From: Modestobacter sp. VKM Ac-2982
GTDB taxonomy: Bacteria; Actinomycetota; Actinomycetes; Mycobacteriales; Geodermatophilaceae
DNA length: 64,000 nt
Direction of reading: 5' to 3'
Assembly (NCBI RefSeq): GCF_026967935.1
Contig: NZ_JAPVBL010000005.1
Coordinates: forward strand, 196,994 to 260,993
In this document: positions 1 through 10,882 of the stretch, piece after piece
How the letters are laid out: each line of letters opens with the position of its first letter
Position numbering within the stretch: position 1 is the first letter of the stretch
Notes under the pieces: model-generated
The model's input: only the letters and a program-made list of their open reading frames with translations
The model's database searches: none
Told to the model about the DNA's origin: nothing
Translations under genes and position numbers: made by a program

Positions 1-67
1 CAGTGTGCGTTCGAGTCGCACCGGGGGCACCGAAGGACCAGCACGAAACGGATCTCGTAGCGCCGCC

Positions 68-73
68 TATGTT
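68..73 (+). promoter_or_regulatory. -10 element of a likely leaderless promoter
   Basis: TATGTT fits the actinobacterial -10 pattern TANNNT. It is followed by exactly six bases and then the GTG at 80, so transcription would begin at or next to the start codon. No clear -35 box and no ribosome binding site are visible. Seven other genes in the window share this layout. Confidence 0.5.
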
Positions 74-79
74 GGCCCC

Positions 80-1921
80 GTGACCGGCCACATGACCCCC
101 GAGGAGTTCCGCCAGCACGGCCACGAGGTCGTCGACTGGATCGCCGACTACTGGACGGGGATCGCCGCTCACCCGGTCCGGTCGCGGGTCTCCCCCGGCG
201 ACGTCCGGGCCATGCTGCCCGCGACGGCCCCCGAGCAGGGCGAGCCGGTCTCCGCCGTCCTGGCCGACCTGGAGCGGATCGTGCTGCCCGGGGTGACGCA
301 CTGGCAGCACCCGGGCTTCTTCGGCTACTTCCCGGCCAACACCTCCGGCCCGTCCGTCCTCGGTGACCTGCTCTCCGCGGGCCTCGGCGTCCAGGGCATG
401 TCCTGGGTGACCAGCCCGGCCGCCACCGAGCTCGAGCAGCACGTCATGGACTGGTTCGCCGACCTGCTCGGCCTGCCGGGGTCCTTCCGCTCCACCGGCA
501 CCGGCGGCGGCGTGGTGCAGGACTCCAGCTCCGGGGCCAACCTGGTCGCCCTGCTGGCCGCGCTGCACCGGGTGAGCAAGGGCGCGACGCTGCGGCAGGG
601 GGTCCGTCCGGAGGAGTTCACCGTCTACGTCTCCGCCGAGACGCACAGCTCGATGGAGAAGGCAGCCCGGATCGCCGGGCTGGGCACCGACTCGATCCGC
701 GTGGTCGAGGTCGACTCCGCGCTGGCGATGAGCCCCCGGGCGCTCCAGCAGCGGCTGGAGCGGGACGTCGCCCGCGGGTTCGTCCCGGTGCTCGTCTGCG
801 CGACGGTCGGGACGACGTCGACCACCGCGATCGACCCGCTGGCCGAGATCGGCCCGATCTGCCAGCGCTTCGGGGTGTGGCTGCACGTCGACGCCGCCTA
901 CGCGGGGGTCGCCGCCGTGGCCCCGGAGCTCCGTCCGCTGCAGGACGGCGTCGAGTGGGCCGACAGCTACACCACCGACGCGCACAAGTGGCTGCTGACC
1001 GGCTTCGACGCGACGCTCTTCTGGGTCGCCGACCGGGCTGCGCTCACCGGTGCCCTGTCGATCCTCCCCGAGTACCTGCGCAACGCGGCCACCGACACCG
1101 GCACGGTCGTCGACTACCGCGACTGGCAGATCGAGCTGGGCCGCCGCTTCCGGGCCCTCAAGCTGTGGTTCGTGGTCCGCTGGTACGGCGCCGAAGGGCT
1201 GCGGGAGCACGTCCGCGGCCACGTCGCGCTCGCCCAGGAGCTGGCCGGCTGGGCGCAGGCCGACGACCGGTTCGACGTCGTCGCCCCCCACCCGCTGTCG
1301 CTGGTCTGCCTGCAGCCGCGCTGGGCGCGCGGCGTGGACGCCGACGTCGCCACCATGACCCTGCTGGACCGGCTCAACGACGGCGGCGAGGTCTTCCTGA
1401 CGCACACCACCGTGGCCGGCCGGGCGGTGCTGCGGGTGGCGATCGGCGCCCCGGCGACCACCCGGGCGCACGTGGAGCGGCTGTGGACGTTGCTGCGCGA
1501 GGGCCACGACTGGCTGGCCAACGACTTCGCCGAGCAGCAGGCCGAGCAGCGGGCCCGCGAGCAGGCCGAGCGCCAGGCCGCCGCGGAGCAGGCCGCCGCA
1601 GCAGCGGCCGCCGCTGAGCAGGCGGTCGCGGCCGAGCAGGCAGCGGCCGAGCAGGCCGCAGCCGAGCAGGCGGACCCCGCTGCCGGAGCAGACGCGGCGG
1701 CCTCGGAGATCGAGCCGGGCACCGAGCCGGCGGCAGCGGGCACGCCCGGCATCCCGGACGCCGACACCCCGACCGCGGAGACCGCCGAGATCGAGACAGC
1801 GGGGACCCCGGACGCCGGGACCGCCACCGTGGAGACCCCGGCCGCGGGTGACGAGACGGCCACCCAGGCGGAGGCACAGACCGACCTGCACGCCGCGGAC
1901 CCGGAGCACCCGACCCGCTGA
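80..1921 (+). CDS. PLP-dependent aromatic-L-amino-acid decarboxylase family protein with an Ala/Glu-rich tail
   Basis: Group II pyridoxal-phosphate decarboxylase, the family that converts aromatic amino acids (or glutamate or histidine) to amines and CO2 in the cytoplasm. Residues about 1-485 are a complete fold-type I domain. The PLP-binding lysine is in TTDAHKWLL (codon at 986-988), preceded by HVDAAYAG, which carries the cofactor-contacting Asp. The substrate cannot be read from sequence. About 128 residues follow the domain: first a run of A, E and Q likely to be helical, then a Thr/Ala/Glu/Pro tail that looks disordered. Family members usually end near 480 residues. I start at GTG 80 because a -10 element lies six bases upstream; ATG 92 is the alternative, and the frame is open back to 5. 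No operon partner is visible. Confidence 0.8.
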   Translation: MTGHMTPEEFRQHGHEVVDWIADYWTGIAAHPVRSRVSPGDVRAMLPATAPEQGEPVSAVLADLERIVLPGVTHWQHPGFFGYFPANTSGPSVLGDLLSAGLGVQGMSWVTSPAATELEQHVMDWFADLLGLPGSFRSTGTGGGVVQDSSSGANLVALLAALHRVSKGATLRQGVRPEEFTVYVSAETHSSMEKAARIAGLGTDSIRVVEVDSALAMSPRALQQRLERDVARGFVPVLVCATVGTTSTTAIDPLAEIGPICQRFGVWLHVDAAYAGVAAVAPELRPLQDGVEWADSYTTDAHKWLLTGFDATLFWVADRAALTGALSILPEYLRNAATDTGTVVDYRDWQIELGRRFRALKLWFVVRWYGAEGLREHVRGHVALAQELAGWAQADDRFDVVAPHPLSLVCLQPRWARGVDADVATMTLLDRLNDGGEVFLTHTTVAGRAVLRVAIGAPATTRAHVERLWTLLREGHDWLANDFAEQQAEQRAREQAERQAAAEQAAAAAAAAEQAVAAEQAAAEQAAAEQADPAAGADAAASEIEPGTEPAAAGTPGIPDADTPTAETAEIETAGTPDAGTATVETPAAGDETATQAEAQTDLHAADPEHPTR

Positions 1922-1941
1922 CCCGGCGGCGACGTGCGCTC

Positions 1942-1972
1942 AGCGGGGTGGCCGGGACGCGGCCACCCCGCT
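1942..1972. terminator. Bidirectional hairpin terminator
   Basis: A perfect 12-bp inverted repeat (AGCGGGGTGGCC and its complement) around a 7-base loop, lying between the convergent decarboxylase and tesB genes. It has no T-tract, as is usual in high-GC actinobacteria. Confidence 0.7.
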
Positions 1973-2004
1973 CAGTGCACGCCCGGGCGGCCGGAGCTGC
2001 GGCC

Positions 2005-2892
2005 TCAGCCCAGGGAGCGGATCAGGCCCTCCTGGGCCACGGTGGCCACGTGCGTGCCGTCGGCGGCCCAGATCTGGCCGAAGCACAGTGCGCGCCCACT
2101 GGCGGCCGCGGGGCTGTCGGTCTCGTAGAGGAACCACTCGTCGGCCCGCACCGGCCGGTGGAACCAGACGGCGTGGTCGAGGCTGGCGCCCACGATCGAC
2201 CCGCTCCAGCCGCCACCGTTGCGGGCCAGCCCGGCCGACAGCAGCGTCAGGTCGCTGACGAAGGTCAGCGCGGCCGCGTGCACGTGGTCGTCGTCGGGGA
2301 GCCGGCCGGCCACCCGGAACCACACCCGGAAGGCGGTGTCCGGGGGCAGCCGGGGCTGCGGGTCGAACGGGTCGGCGAGGTACCGCTGCTCGACCGCCCG
2401 CCCGATCGCCGCGGACGCAGCGCCCTGGTCGGGGTGCGCTGCGGTCACCTCGGCGAGACCGGGCAGGCCGTCGGGCCCGGGCACGTCGGGCATCGGCAGG
2501 GAGTGCTCGACCACGGCGCGCTCCCCCGCGGTGAAGTCCGCGGTCAGCGCGAAGATCGCGACGTCCTCCCCCTTGCGGGTCTGCCGGGCCACCACCCGTC
2601 GGGTGCTGAACGAGCGACCCTCGCGGATGCGGTCGACCTCGTAGCGGATCTCCTCGTGCGGGTCCCCGGGGCGCAGGAAGTACGAGTGCAGCGAGTGCAC
2701 CACCCGCCCCGGCCCGACCGTCGCGTTCGCGGCGGTCAGGGCCTGCGCGGCGACCTGTCCGCCGAAGATCCGCTGCAACGGCGTGCTGGGGGTCTGGCCG
2801 ACGTAGACGTCCGGACCCCGCTCCTCCAGGTCCAGGACGAGCATCAGCTCCGCAGCCGGGGTCTCCCCCGGCTGCGCGACCCCGGCCGTCAC
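2005..2892 (-). CDS. tesB: Acyl-CoA thioesterase II
   Basis: Hydrolyses acyl-CoA to free fatty acid and CoA in the cytoplasm. The 295 residues form a double hotdog fold of normal TesB length. The N-terminal half has QRIFGGQVAAQAL, and HSLHSYFLRPGDP follows. The C-terminal half has SLDHAVWFHRP, with the family's catalytic Asp, and ends near AQEGLIR, with the conserved Gln. The GTG start overlaps the pyk stop by four bases (GTGA), so the two genes are translationally coupled. This tesB-after-pyk order is, to my knowledge, common in actinobacteria. In vivo substrate chain length is unknown. Confidence 0.9.
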   Translation of the reverse strand: MTAGVAQPGETPAAELMLVLDLEERGPDVYVGQTPSTPLQRIFGGQVAAQALTAANATVGPGRVVHSLHSYFLRPGDPHEEIRYEVDRIREGRSFSTRRVVARQTRKGEDVAIFALTADFTAGERAVVEHSLPMPDVPGPDGLPGLAEVTAAHPDQGAASAAIGRAVEQRYLADPFDPQPRLPPDTAFRVWFRVAGRLPDDDHVHAAALTFVSDLTLLSAGLARNGGGWSGSIVGASLDHAVWFHRPVRADEWFLYETDSPAAASGRALCFGQIWAADGTHVATVAQEGLIRSLG

Positions 2893-4304
2893 GCCTCGGT
2901 CCCCACCTCGTGCACCCGCACCAGGTTCGTGGAGCCGGCGGTGTTCGGCGGGCTGCCGGCCACGATGACGACCTTGTCGCCCTCCTTGAGCCGGCCGATG
3001 GACAGCAGCGAGAAGTCGACCTGGCCGACCATGTCGTCGGTGTGGGTCACCTCCGGGACGAGGAAGGTCTCCACGCCCCAGGACAGCGCCAGCCGGCTGC
3101 GGACCGCCGGGTCGGTGGTGAAGGCGAGGATCGGCAACCGGGTGTGCAGCGCCGCGAGCAGCTGGGCGGTCTTCCCGGTCAGCGTGAAGGCGGCCAGGGC
3201 TGCGACGTCGAGGGCCTCACCGATGTCCTTGGCGGCCCGCACGATCGCCCCGGAGCGCTGCCGCGGCGGCACCAGCAGCTCGGGCACCCGCACGGCGTCG
3301 GACTCGACCGCGTCGATGATCCGCTCCATCGTCTTGACCGCGACGACGGGGTACTTGCCCACCGAGGTCTCCCCCGACAGCATCACCGCGTCCGCGCCGT
3401 CCAGGACGGCGTTGGCGACGTCGGAGGCCTCGGCCCGGGTGGGCCGGGAGGCGCTGATCATCGACTCGAGCATCTGGGTGGCGACGATGACCGGCTTGTT
3501 CCGCTCCCGGGCCACCTGCACCGCACGCTTCTGCACCAGCGGGACCTGCTCCAGCGGCAGCTCCACGCCCAGGTCGCCGCGGGCCACCATGACGCCGTCG
3601 AACGCCTCGACGATCGCCTCGAGGTTCTCGACCGCCTCCGGCTTCTCCAGCTTGGCGATCACCGGCACCTCGACGTCCTCCTGGCGCATGATCTCGCGCA
3701 CCAGCTCGACGTCCTTCGCGTGCCGCACGAACGACAGCGCGATGAAGTCGACGCCCAGGGAGAGCGCGAAGCGCAGGTCCTCGGCGTCCTTCTCCGACAG
3801 GGCCGGGACGCTGACGGCGACGCCGGGCAGGGACAGGCCCTTGTTGTTGGAGACGGGGCCACCCTCGAGCACCAGGCACCACACGTCGGGGCCGTCGACC
3901 TCGACCACGGTGAGGGCGAGCTTGCCGTCGTCGATCAGCAGACGGTCACCGACCCGCACGTCGTTGGCGAGGTCCTTGTAGGTCGTGGAGACCCGCTCGG
4001 CGGTGCCCGGGACGTCCTCGACGGTCACGCACACCCGGCTGCCGGAGGCCCAGACGACCGGCCCGTCGGCGAAGGTGCCGAGCCGGATCTTCGGGCCCTG
4101 CAGGTCGGCCAGGATGGCGACGGCGCGGCCCACCTTGTCGGAGGCCTCCCGCACGTGCCGGTAGGCCGTCTCGTGGTCGGCGTGCTTCCCGTGGCTGAAG
4201 TTGAGGCGGGCGACGTCCATCCCCGCCTCGACGAGGGCGGTGATCTGGTCCAGGGAACCGGTCGCCGGGCCCAGGGTGCAGACGATCTTCGCGCGACGAG
4301 ACAT
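2889..4304 (-). CDS. pyk: Pyruvate kinase
   Basis: Last step of glycolysis: phosphoenolpyruvate plus ADP gives pyruvate plus ATP. The 471-residue protein is full length. It opens with RRAKIVCTLGPATGS, contains the substrate/metal motif VARGDLGVE and NKPVIVATQMLESM, and ends with an allosteric domain carrying PPNTAGSTNLVRV. There is no extra C-terminal phosphohistidine domain. The ATG start has no Shine-Dalgarno sequence but has TAGTTT exactly six bases upstream, which suggests a leaderless message. pyk is the first gene of a pyk-tesB pair and is separated from gltD by a hairpin. Confidence 0.95.
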   Translation of the reverse strand: MSRRAKIVCTLGPATGSLDQITALVEAGMDVARLNFSHGKHADHETAYRHVREASDKVGRAVAILADLQGPKIRLGTFADGPVVWASGSRVCVTVEDVPGTAERVSTTYKDLANDVRVGDRLLIDDGKLALTVVEVDGPDVWCLVLEGGPVSNNKGLSLPGVAVSVPALSEKDAEDLRFALSLGVDFIALSFVRHAKDVELVREIMRQEDVEVPVIAKLEKPEAVENLEAIVEAFDGVMVARGDLGVELPLEQVPLVQKRAVQVARERNKPVIVATQMLESMISASRPTRAEASDVANAVLDGADAVMLSGETSVGKYPVVAVKTMERIIDAVESDAVRVPELLVPPRQRSGAIVRAAKDIGEALDVAALAAFTLTGKTAQLLAALHTRLPILAFTTDPAVRSRLALSWGVETFLVPEVTHTDDMVGQVDFSLLSIGRLKEGDKVVIVAGSPPNTAGSTNLVRVHEVGTEA

Positions 4305-4310
4305 GAGGCA

Positions 4311-4316
4311 AAACTA
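4311..4316 (-). promoter_or_regulatory. -10 element of the leaderless pyk promoter
   Basis: On the - strand the bases read TAGTTT, then six bases, then the pyk ATG. No obvious -35 box and no ribosome binding site lie between them. Confidence 0.5.
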
Positions 4317-4333
4317 GTCGCCCCTCGGGCGGG

Positions 4334-4356
4334 CACGGCGGACCGGGTCCGTCGTG
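4334..4356 (-). terminator. Hairpin downstream of gltD
   Basis: Ten-base arms with nine matches (CACGGCGGAC and GTCCGTCGTG on the + strand) around a 3-base loop, between the gltD stop and the pyk promoter. It likely ends the gltBD message; there is no T-tract. Confidence 0.5.
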
Positions 4357-4412
4357 TCCCCCCGAGGGGCAGCAGTCGTCAGGGACGTCTCATCCCCGTG
4401 GCGACCAGCGGA

Positions 4413-5897
4413 TCAGCGCAGCGGGACGGCGTGCGGGGTGACCGGACGGGGCAGCATCGAGTCGCCGGTCAGCCAGGTGTCGACGGCGGCGGCCGCGGCG
4501 CGCCCCTCGGCGATGGCCCAGACGATCAGCGACTGCCCGCGGCCCATGTCCCCGGCCACGAACACCCCGGGGACGCTGGACATGTACTCGGCGTCGCGCG
4601 CCACCCGGCCCCGCTCGTCCACGCCGCAGCCCAGCTCCTCGACCAGCCCGGTGGTCTCCGGCCCGGTGTAGCCCAGTGCCAGCAGCACCAGGTCGGCCGG
4701 CAGCTCCCGGGTGCTCCCGGGCTTGGGCTGGCGCTTGCCGTCGACGACCTCGACCTCGACGACCTCGATCGCCCGGACCCGGCCCTGCTCGTCGCCGAGG
4801 AAGGCCTCGGTGTTGACGGCGAACAACCGCTCACCGCCCTCCTCGTGCGCCGGGGAGACCCGCAGGACCATCTCGTAGGTCGGCCAGGGGTTGTCCTCCG
4901 GCCGGGTGCCCGCCGGCGCCGGCTTGTAGTCCAGCTGAGCCACGCTCGCCGCGCCCTGGCGGTGCGCGGTGCCCAGGCAGTCCGCGCCGGTGTCGCCGCC
5001 GCCGATGATGACCACGTTCTTGCCCTTGGCCGACAGCGGCGGGTCGTCGAGCTCGCCGAGCGCCTCGCGGTTGCCGTGCGGCAGGTACTCCATGGCGAAG
5101 TGCACGCCGTCGAGCTCCCGGCCCGGCAGCGGCAGGTCCCGCGCCACCGGGGTGCCGATCGCCAGCACGACGGCGTCGTGCTCGGCCCGCAGCTGCTCGG
5201 TGCTCAGGCTGCCCGCGCTGCCGCCGACGGTGACGTCGGTGACGAACCGGGTGCCCTCGGCGCGCATCTGGTCCAGCCGCCGGTCCAGGTGGCGCTTCTC
5301 CATCTTGAACTCAGGGATGCCGTAGCGGATGAGCCCGCCGATCCGGTCGTCCCGCTCGTAGACGGTCACCTGGTGCCCGGCGCGGGTGAGCTGCTGGGCG
5401 GCGGCCAGGCCGGCCGGCCCGGACCCGATGACGGCGACCTTCTTGCCGGTCAGCTCCGCCGGCGGCTGCGGGGTGACCCAGCCGTTGACGAAGGCCTGGT
5501 CGATGATCTCCCACTCGATCTGCTTGATCGTGACCGGCGCGTTCTCCAGGTTGAGCACGCAGGCCGACTCGCACGGCGCGGGGCAGAGCTTCCCGGTGAA
5601 CTCGGGGAAGTTGTTCGTCGCGTGCAGCCGCTCGATCGCCTCCTGCCAGTCGTCCCGGCGGGCGAGGTCGTTCCACTCCGGGATCAGGTTGCCCAGCGGG
5701 CAGCCGTGGTGGCAGAACGGGATGCCGCAGTCCATGCAGCGCGCCGCCTGCTCCCGGACGGCCTGCACCGGGAAGACGGCGTCCTCACCCGTGTCGCGGG
5801 TCAGGTACACCTCCTTCCAGTCCAGCAGGCGGAGGTCCACCGGCCGCCGGGGCGGCAGCTCACGGTCGAACCTCAGGAACCCGGTGCTGTCAACCAC
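4413..5897 (-). CDS. gltD: Glutamate synthase (NADPH) small subunit
   Basis: Beta subunit of GOGAT. It takes electrons from NADPH through FAD and passes them by Fe-S clusters to GltB. The 494 residues match the family. The N-terminal ferredoxin-like region has [17 protein letters not shown] and CPAPCESAC, the cluster cysteines. An FAD motif [11 protein letters not shown] lies near residue 150 and a second dinucleotide fold GGGDTGADC lies mid-protein. The GTG start lies inside the last codons of gltB (8-base overlap), so expression is coupled to the large subunit. The enzyme works in ammonium assimilation together with glutamine synthetase, which is not in the window. Confidence 0.95.
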   Translation of the reverse strand: MVDSTGFLRFDRELPPRRPVDLRLLDWKEVYLTRDTGEDAVFPVQAVREQAARCMDCGIPFCHHGCPLGNLIPEWNDLARRDDWQEAIERLHATNNFPEFTGKLCPAPCESACVLNLENAPVTIKQIEWEIIDQAFVNGWVTPQPPAELTGKKVAVIGSGPAGLAAAQQLTRAGHQVTVYERDDRIGGLIRYGIPEFKMEKRHLDRRLDQMRAEGTRFVTDVTVGGSAGSLSTEQLRAEHDAVVLAIGTPVARDLPLPGRELDGVHFAMEYLPHGNREALGELDDPPLSAKGKNVVIIGGGDTGADCLGTAHRQGAASVAQLDYKPAPAGTRPEDNPWPTYEMVLRVSPAHEEGGERLFAVNTEAFLGDEQGRVRAIEVVEVEVVDGKRQPKPGSTRELPADLVLLALGYTGPETTGLVEELGCGVDERGRVARDAEYMSSVPGVFVAGDMGRGQSLIVWAIAEGRAAAAAVDTWLTGDSMLPRPVTPHAVPLR

Positions 5898-8800
5898 GAG
5901 CTGCCTCCATCACGGCTCGGTCCACGTCGTAGCCGGCGGCCTCGGCGGCCCGTCGGGCCTCCATGGCACGCCGGTAGTCACGCGGCATGATCACGCTGAA
6001 TCGGCCCGCCCAGCGGCCCCAGTCGGCCAGCAGGCTGGTCGCGACCGCCGAGTCGGTCGCCACGCAGTAGCGCTCGAGGACGTCGCGCAGCCAGGCCGAG
6101 CCCTGCCCGTCCAGCGCCTCGACGTCCACCATCTCGGTGTTGACCCGGTGCCGGGCGAGGTCGAGCACGTACCCGATCCCACCGGACATGCCGGCGGCGA
6201 TGTTGCGCCCGGTCGGCCCGAGGATCACCGCGGTGCCGCCGGTCATGTACTCCAGCGCGTGGTCACCGACGCCCTCGACGACGGCCAGCGCGCCGGAGTT
6301 GCGGACGCAGAACCGCTCCCCCACCCGGCCGCGGAGGAAGACCTCGCCGGAGGTGGCGCCGTAGCCGATCACGTTGCCGGCGATGACGTTGTCCTCGGCG
6401 GGGAAGCTCGCCTCCGGCGCCGGGCGGACGATGATCCGGCCGCCGGACAGGCCCTTGCCGACGTAGTCGTTGGCGTCGCCGACCAGGGTCATGGTGATCC
6501 CGCGGGGCAGGAACGCGCCGAAGGACTGCCCGGCCGACCCGGTGAAGGTCAGGTCGATGGTGCCGTCGGGCAGACCCTCCCCACCGAAGCGGCGGGTGAC
6601 CATCGAGCCCAGCATCGTGCCGACGGTGCGGTTGACGTTGCGAACCGGCAGCTCGAGGTGCACCGGGCGGGCGTCGAGCAGGGCGCCCTCGCACAGCTGG
6701 ATCAGTGTCTGGTCCAGGGCGACGTCCAGCCCGTGGTCCTGGTCGCGGACCTTGTGCCGCGGCGTGCCCTCGGGCAGCTCCGGCACGGCCAGGATCGGCC
6801 GCAGGTCCAGCCCGGAGGCCTTCCAGTGGTCGATCGCCGGCGCGACGTCGAGCAGCTCGGCGTGGCCGACGGCCTCGTCGATGGAGCGGAAGCCCAGCTC
6901 GGCGAGGTACCCGCGCACCTGCTCCGCCAGGAACTCGAAGTAGGTCACCACGAACTCGGGCTTGCCGGTGAACCGCTTGCGCAGCTCCGGGTTCTGGGTG
7001 GCGATGCCGACCGGGCAGGTGTCGAGGTGGCAGACCCGCATCATCACGCAGCCCTCGACCACCAGCGGTGCGGTGGCGAAGCCGAACTCCTCGGCGCCCA
7101 GCAGCGCCGCGACGATGACGTCCCGGCCGGTCTTCATCTGGCCGTCGACCTGCACCACGATCCGGTCGCGCAGCCCGTTGGCCAGCAGCGTCTGCTGGGT
7201 CTCGGCGAGGCCGATCTCCCACGGGATGCCGGCGTGCTTGAGCGAGGTCAGCGGCGCCGCACCGGTCCCGCCGTCGAAGCCGGAGACCAGGACGACGTCG
7301 GCCTTGGCCTTGCTGACCCCCGCCGCCACGGTGCCGATCCCGGACTCCGCGACCAGCTTGACGTGCACCCGCGCCTCGTTGTTCGCGTTCTTGAGGTCGT
7401 GGATGAGCTGCTTGAGGTCCTCGATCGAGTAGATGTCGTGGTGCGGCGGCGGGCTGATCAGGCCGACGCCGGGCGTGGAGTGCCGGGTGCGGGCCACCCA
7501 CGGGTAGACCTTGCTCCCCGGCAGCTGACCGCCCTCACCGGGCTTGGCGCCCTGGGCCATCTTGATCTGGATGTCGTCGGCGTTGACCAGGTACTCGCTG
7601 GTGACGCCGAACCGGCCGCTGGCGACCTGCTTGATCGAGCTGCGGCGCAGGTCGCCGTTGGGGTCGGCGGTGAACCGGTCCGGGTCCTCGCCGCCCTCAC
7701 CGGTGTTGGACTTGCCGCCCAGCCGGTTCATCGCGATCGCCAGCGTCTCGTGCGCCTCGGCGGAGATGGAGCCGTAGCTCATCGCGCCGGTCTGGAACCG
7801 CTTGACGATCTCGCTGACCGGTTCGACCTCCTCCAGCGGGACGGCGGGCCGGGCCCCGGTCCTGAGGGAGAACAGGCCGCGCAGCGTCGCCGCCTCGGCC
7901 GAGAGACCGTCGACGGTGTCGGTGTAGCGCTGGAAGACGTCGTACTGCCGGGACCGGGTGGCGTGCTGGAGCAGGAACACCGTCTCGGGGTTGAAGAGGT
8001 GCACCTCCCCCTCGCGGCGCCACTGGTACTCCCCGCCGGTCTCCAGCCGCCGGTGGGCCGTCTCCGTGGGGTTGCTCGGGTAGGCGCGGCGGTGCCGCAT
8101 CACGACCTCTTCGGCGAGCACGTCGAGCCCGACACCGTCGAGGGTGGCCGACGTCCCGGTGAAGTACTCGTCGACGACGGCCTTGGACAGGCCGACCGTC
8201 TCGAAGATCTGCGCCATCGTGTAGGAGCCGACGGTGCTGATGCCCATCTTGCTCATCACCTTCAGCACGCCCTTGCCCATGGCCTTGACCACGTTGCGGA
8301 CGGCCTGGGCGGGCTGGACGCCGGTGAGCGTGCCGGTGCGGATGAGGTCCTCGACGCTCTCGAACGCCAGGTAGGGGTTGACCGCGGCCGCGCCGTAGCC
8401 CAGCAGCAGCGCGACGTGGTGGACCTCGCGGCAGTCGCCGGACTCCACGACCAGGCCGACCTGCATCCGGGTGCGCTCGCGCACCAGGTGGTGGTGGACG
8501 GCGGCGGTCATCAGCAGCGACGGGATGGGTGCCCGCTTCTCGTCGCAGTCCCGGTCGGACAGCACGATGACCCGGGCGCCGGCCGCGATCGCCTTGCTGA
8601 CCTTGGTGCGCAGGTCCTGGACCGCCTGGGCCAGGGCCGCCCCGCCGCCGGCGACGTCGAAGTGGCCGGTGATCCGCACGGCGGCGAAACCGGGCAGGTC
8701 GCCGTCGTCGTCGATGTGCAGGATCTTGGCCAGCTCGTCGTTGTCGATGACCGGGTAGGGCAGGAACAGCTGCCGGCAGGAGGCCGGGGTGGCGTCGAGC

Positions 8801-10566
8801 AGGTTCTGCTCGGGGCCGAAGGTGCGCCCGAGGCTGGTGACGAGCTCCTCGCGAATGGCGTCCAGCGGCGGGTTGGTGACCTGGGCGAACAGCTGGGTGA
8901 AGTAGTCGTACAGCTGCCGCGAGCGATCCGACAGCGACGCGATCGGGGTGTCGGTGCCCATCGAGCCGATCGACTCTGCACCGCTGGCGGCCATCGGCTG
9001 CACCAGGATGCGCAGCTCCTCCTCGGTGTAGCCGAAGAGCTGCTGCCGACGGACGACGGACTCGTGGCTGGGCCGGGAACGACGCCGCTCGGGCAGCTGG
9101 GGCAGGTGCACCTGACCGGCGTGGAGCCAGTCGTCGTAGGGCTCGGCGCCGGCCAGGGAGCCCTTGACCTCCTCGTCGGAGACGATCCGCCCGGCGGCGG
9201 TGTCCACGAGGAACATCCGGCCCGGCTGGAGCCGGCCCTTGGCGACCACGTCGGCGGCCGGGATGTCGAGCACGCCTGCCTCGCTGGCCAGCACGACCAG
9301 GTCGTCCTTGGTGCGCCACCAGCGGCCCGGGCGCAGGCCGTTGCGGTCCAGGACGGCGCCGATGAGGCTGCCGTCGGTGAACGCCACGCAGGCCGGCCCG
9401 TCCCAGGGCTCCATGATCGAGGAGTGGAACCGGTAGAAGGCTCGGCGGGCCGCGTCCATCTCGTCGTGGTTCTCCCACGCCTCCGGGATCATCATCAGCA
9501 CCGCGTGCGGCAGTGACCGGCCGGACAGGTGCAGCAGCTCGAGCACCTCGTCGAAGGTCGCCGAGTCGCTGAAGTCGCTGGCGGTGACCGGGAAGATCCG
9601 CTCCAGCCCGAGCTCGCTGGCCGGGCCGGCCGGGCCGTCGAACAGCCCGGTCTCCAGCTTCGCCTCGCGGGCCCGCATCCGGTTCCGGTTGCCCTTGATG
9701 GTGTTGATCTCGCCGTTGTGGGCGATGAACCGGAACGGGTGGGCCAGCGGCCAGCTGGGGAAGGTGTTGGTGGAGAACCGGCTGTGCACCAGCGCGATCG
9801 CCGACTCGTACCGCTCGTCCTGCAGGTCGGGGAAGAACGCCGGCAGCTGGTCGGTGGTCAGCATGCCCTTGTAGGTGATCGTCCGGGAGGACAGCGAGGC
9901 GACGTAGCAGCTGGTGCCGGCGTCCCGAGCGGCGCGCTCGACCCGCTTGCGCAGCACGAAAGCGCGACGCTCCAGCCGGGTCACCCCGTGCGGGGCGGCG
10001 GTGCCGCCGAAGGCACGGGAGTCGGCGCGGGCACCGATGGTCTCGGCGACGAACAGCTGGGCGAAGTGCGGCATGACCCGCCGGGCGGTGGGCCCGAGGT
10101 CGGCGCCGTCCGGGTCGACCGGCAGCTCACGCCAGCCCAGGACGGTCAGCCCCTCCTCGGCGGCGAGCCCGGCGACGGCGTCCACGACGGAGGCCCGCTC
10201 GGTCTCATCGGCGGGCAGGAAGGCGATGCCGACCGCGTACTCGCCCAGCGGCGGCAGGTCGAACTCGACGCTCTCCCGCAGCAGCCCGTCCGGGACCTGG
10301 GTCAGGATCCCCGCCCCGTCACCGGAGTTGGGCTCGGACCCCGCGGCGCCACGGTGGTCGAGGTTGTGCAGTGCGGTGAGACCGGCGGCGACGATCTTCC
10401 GGGAGCGACGCCCCCGGGCATCGGCGACGAAGGCGACGCCGCAGGCGTCGCGCTCGTTGGCCGGGTCGTAGAGCCCGAAGGCGGCCGGCAGTGCGGAGAA
10501 CGGCACGGCCGGCACGGATGCGGCCGGGGACGGCGATCCCGCGGAGGGGGCGGCGAGGTCAGACAT
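5890..10566 (-). CDS. gltB: Glutamate synthase large subunit
   Basis: Alpha subunit of GOGAT: splits glutamine, channels the ammonia to 2-oxoglutarate and makes glutamate. The 1558 residues hold all domains. The N-terminal class II amidotransferase has its nucleophile Cys42 in DACGVAF, which implies removal of a 41-residue propeptide. Central and FMN-binding synthase domains follow, with the 3Fe-4S cysteines in [12 protein letters not shown] (spacing x5, x4). A C-terminal beta-helix GXGXG-type domain completes the protein. The ATG has a good GGGAG ribosome binding site five bases upstream. gltB is the first gene of gltBD, behind a 398-base region with a dyad. Confidence 0.96.
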   Translation of the reverse strand: MSDLAAPSAGSPSPAASVPAVPFSALPAAFGLYDPANERDACGVAFVADARGRRSRKIVAAGLTALHNLDHRGAAGSEPNSGDGAGILTQVPDGLLRESVEFDLPPLGEYAVGIAFLPADETERASVVDAVAGLAAEEGLTVLGWRELPVDPDGADLGPTARRVMPHFAQLFVAETIGARADSRAFGGTAAPHGVTRLERRAFVLRKRVERAARDAGTSCYVASLSSRTITYKGMLTTDQLPAFFPDLQDERYESAIALVHSRFSTNTFPSWPLAHPFRFIAHNGEINTIKGNRNRMRAREAKLETGLFDGPAGPASELGLERIFPVTASDFSDSATFDEVLELLHLSGRSLPHAVLMMIPEAWENHDEMDAARRAFYRFHSSIMEPWDGPACVAFTDGSLIGAVLDRNGLRPGRWWRTKDDLVVLASEAGVLDIPAADVVAKGRLQPGRMFLVDTAAGRIVSDEEVKGSLAGAEPYDDWLHAGQVHLPQLPERRRSRPSHESVVRRQQLFGYTEEELRILVQPMAASGAESIGSMGTDTPIASLSDRSRQLYDYFTQLFAQVTNPPLDAIREELVTSLGRTFGPEQNLLDATPASCRQLFLPYPVIDNDELAKILHIDDDGDLPGFAAVRITGHFDVAGGGAALAQAVQDLRTKVSKAIAAGARVIVLSDRDCDEKRAPIPSLLMTAAVHHHLVRERTRMQVGLVVESGDCREVHHVALLLGYGAAAVNPYLAFESVEDLIRTGTLTGVQPAQAVRNVVKAMGKGVLKVMSKMGISTVGSYTMAQIFETVGLSKAVVDEYFTGTSATLDGVGLDVLAEEVVMRHRRAYPSNPTETAHRRLETGGEYQWRREGEVHLFNPETVFLLQHATRSRQYDVFQRYTDTVDGLSAEAATLRGLFSLRTGARPAVPLEEVEPVSEIVKRFQTGAMSYGSISAEAHETLAIAMNRLGGKSNTGEGGEDPDRFTADPNGDLRRSSIKQVASGRFGVTSEYLVNADDIQIKMAQGAKPGEGGQLPGSKVYPWVARTRHSTPGVGLISPPPHHDIYSIEDLKQLIHDLKNANNEARVHVKLVAESGIGTVAAGVSKAKADVVLVSGFDGGTGAAPLTSLKHAGIPWEIGLAETQQTLLANGLRDRIVVQVDGQMKTGRDVIVAALLGAEEFGFATAPLVVEGCVMMRVCHLDTCPVGIATQNPELRKRFTGKPEFVVTYFEFLAEQVRGYLAELGFRSIDEAVGHAELLDVAPAIDHWKASGLDLRPILAVPELPEGTPRHKVRDQDHGLDVALDQTLIQLCEGALLDARPVHLELPVRNVNRTVGTMLGSMVTRRFGGEGLPDGTIDLTFTGSAGQSFGAFLPRGITMTLVGDANDYVGKGLSGGRIIVRPAPEASFPAEDNVIAGNVIGYGATSGEVFLRGRVGERFCVRNSGALAVVEGVGDHALEYMTGGTAVILGPTGRNIAAGMSGGIGYVLDLARHRVNTEMVDVEALDGQGSAWLRDVLERYCVATDSAVATSLLADWGRWAGRFSVIMPRDYRRAMEARRAAEAAGYDVDRAVMEAARG

Positions 10567-10867
10567 GTCACTCCCGTCGTCGGCTGGCCGCGGCGCCGCC
10601 CTCCGGCCGGGGTCCGGTCGGCGGGTGGCGCTGGTGCGGGGGGTCGCAGACCCCGCCGGGTGGTCAGAGCGGGTGGGTGGTGCACGGAGGACCGGGGAGG
10701 GTCCGACGAGTGGGGCAGCAGAGGCCGGCGGACTCGGTACGTCGAGCCGGCATCACGGACCCCGCACACCCGCGGGGGCGGGTGGCCGCGGGATGGTCGT
10801 GCACGGGGCAGCGCTGGCCCGGTCCGACGTCGCCGACCGGCCCAGGATCACTGGTCGGCCGTGGTCG

Positions 10868-10873
10868 AGCGTA
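10868..10873 (-). promoter_or_regulatory. Candidate -10 element for gltB
   Basis: TACGCT on the - strand matches TANNNT. No good -35 hexamer is present; the position where one would lie falls inside the neighbouring dyad. It is assigned to gltB only because that is the next gene downstream. Confidence 0.3.
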
Positions 10874-10882
10874 CACAGCGGG

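Noticed and set aside
2910..9516. Very long open frames on the + strand opposite pyk, gltD and gltB
   Set aside because: They have the Arg/Gly/Ala/Pro/His composition produced by antisense reading of high-GC genes, lack starts with ribosome binding sites and match no domain. The - strand genes are complete families.
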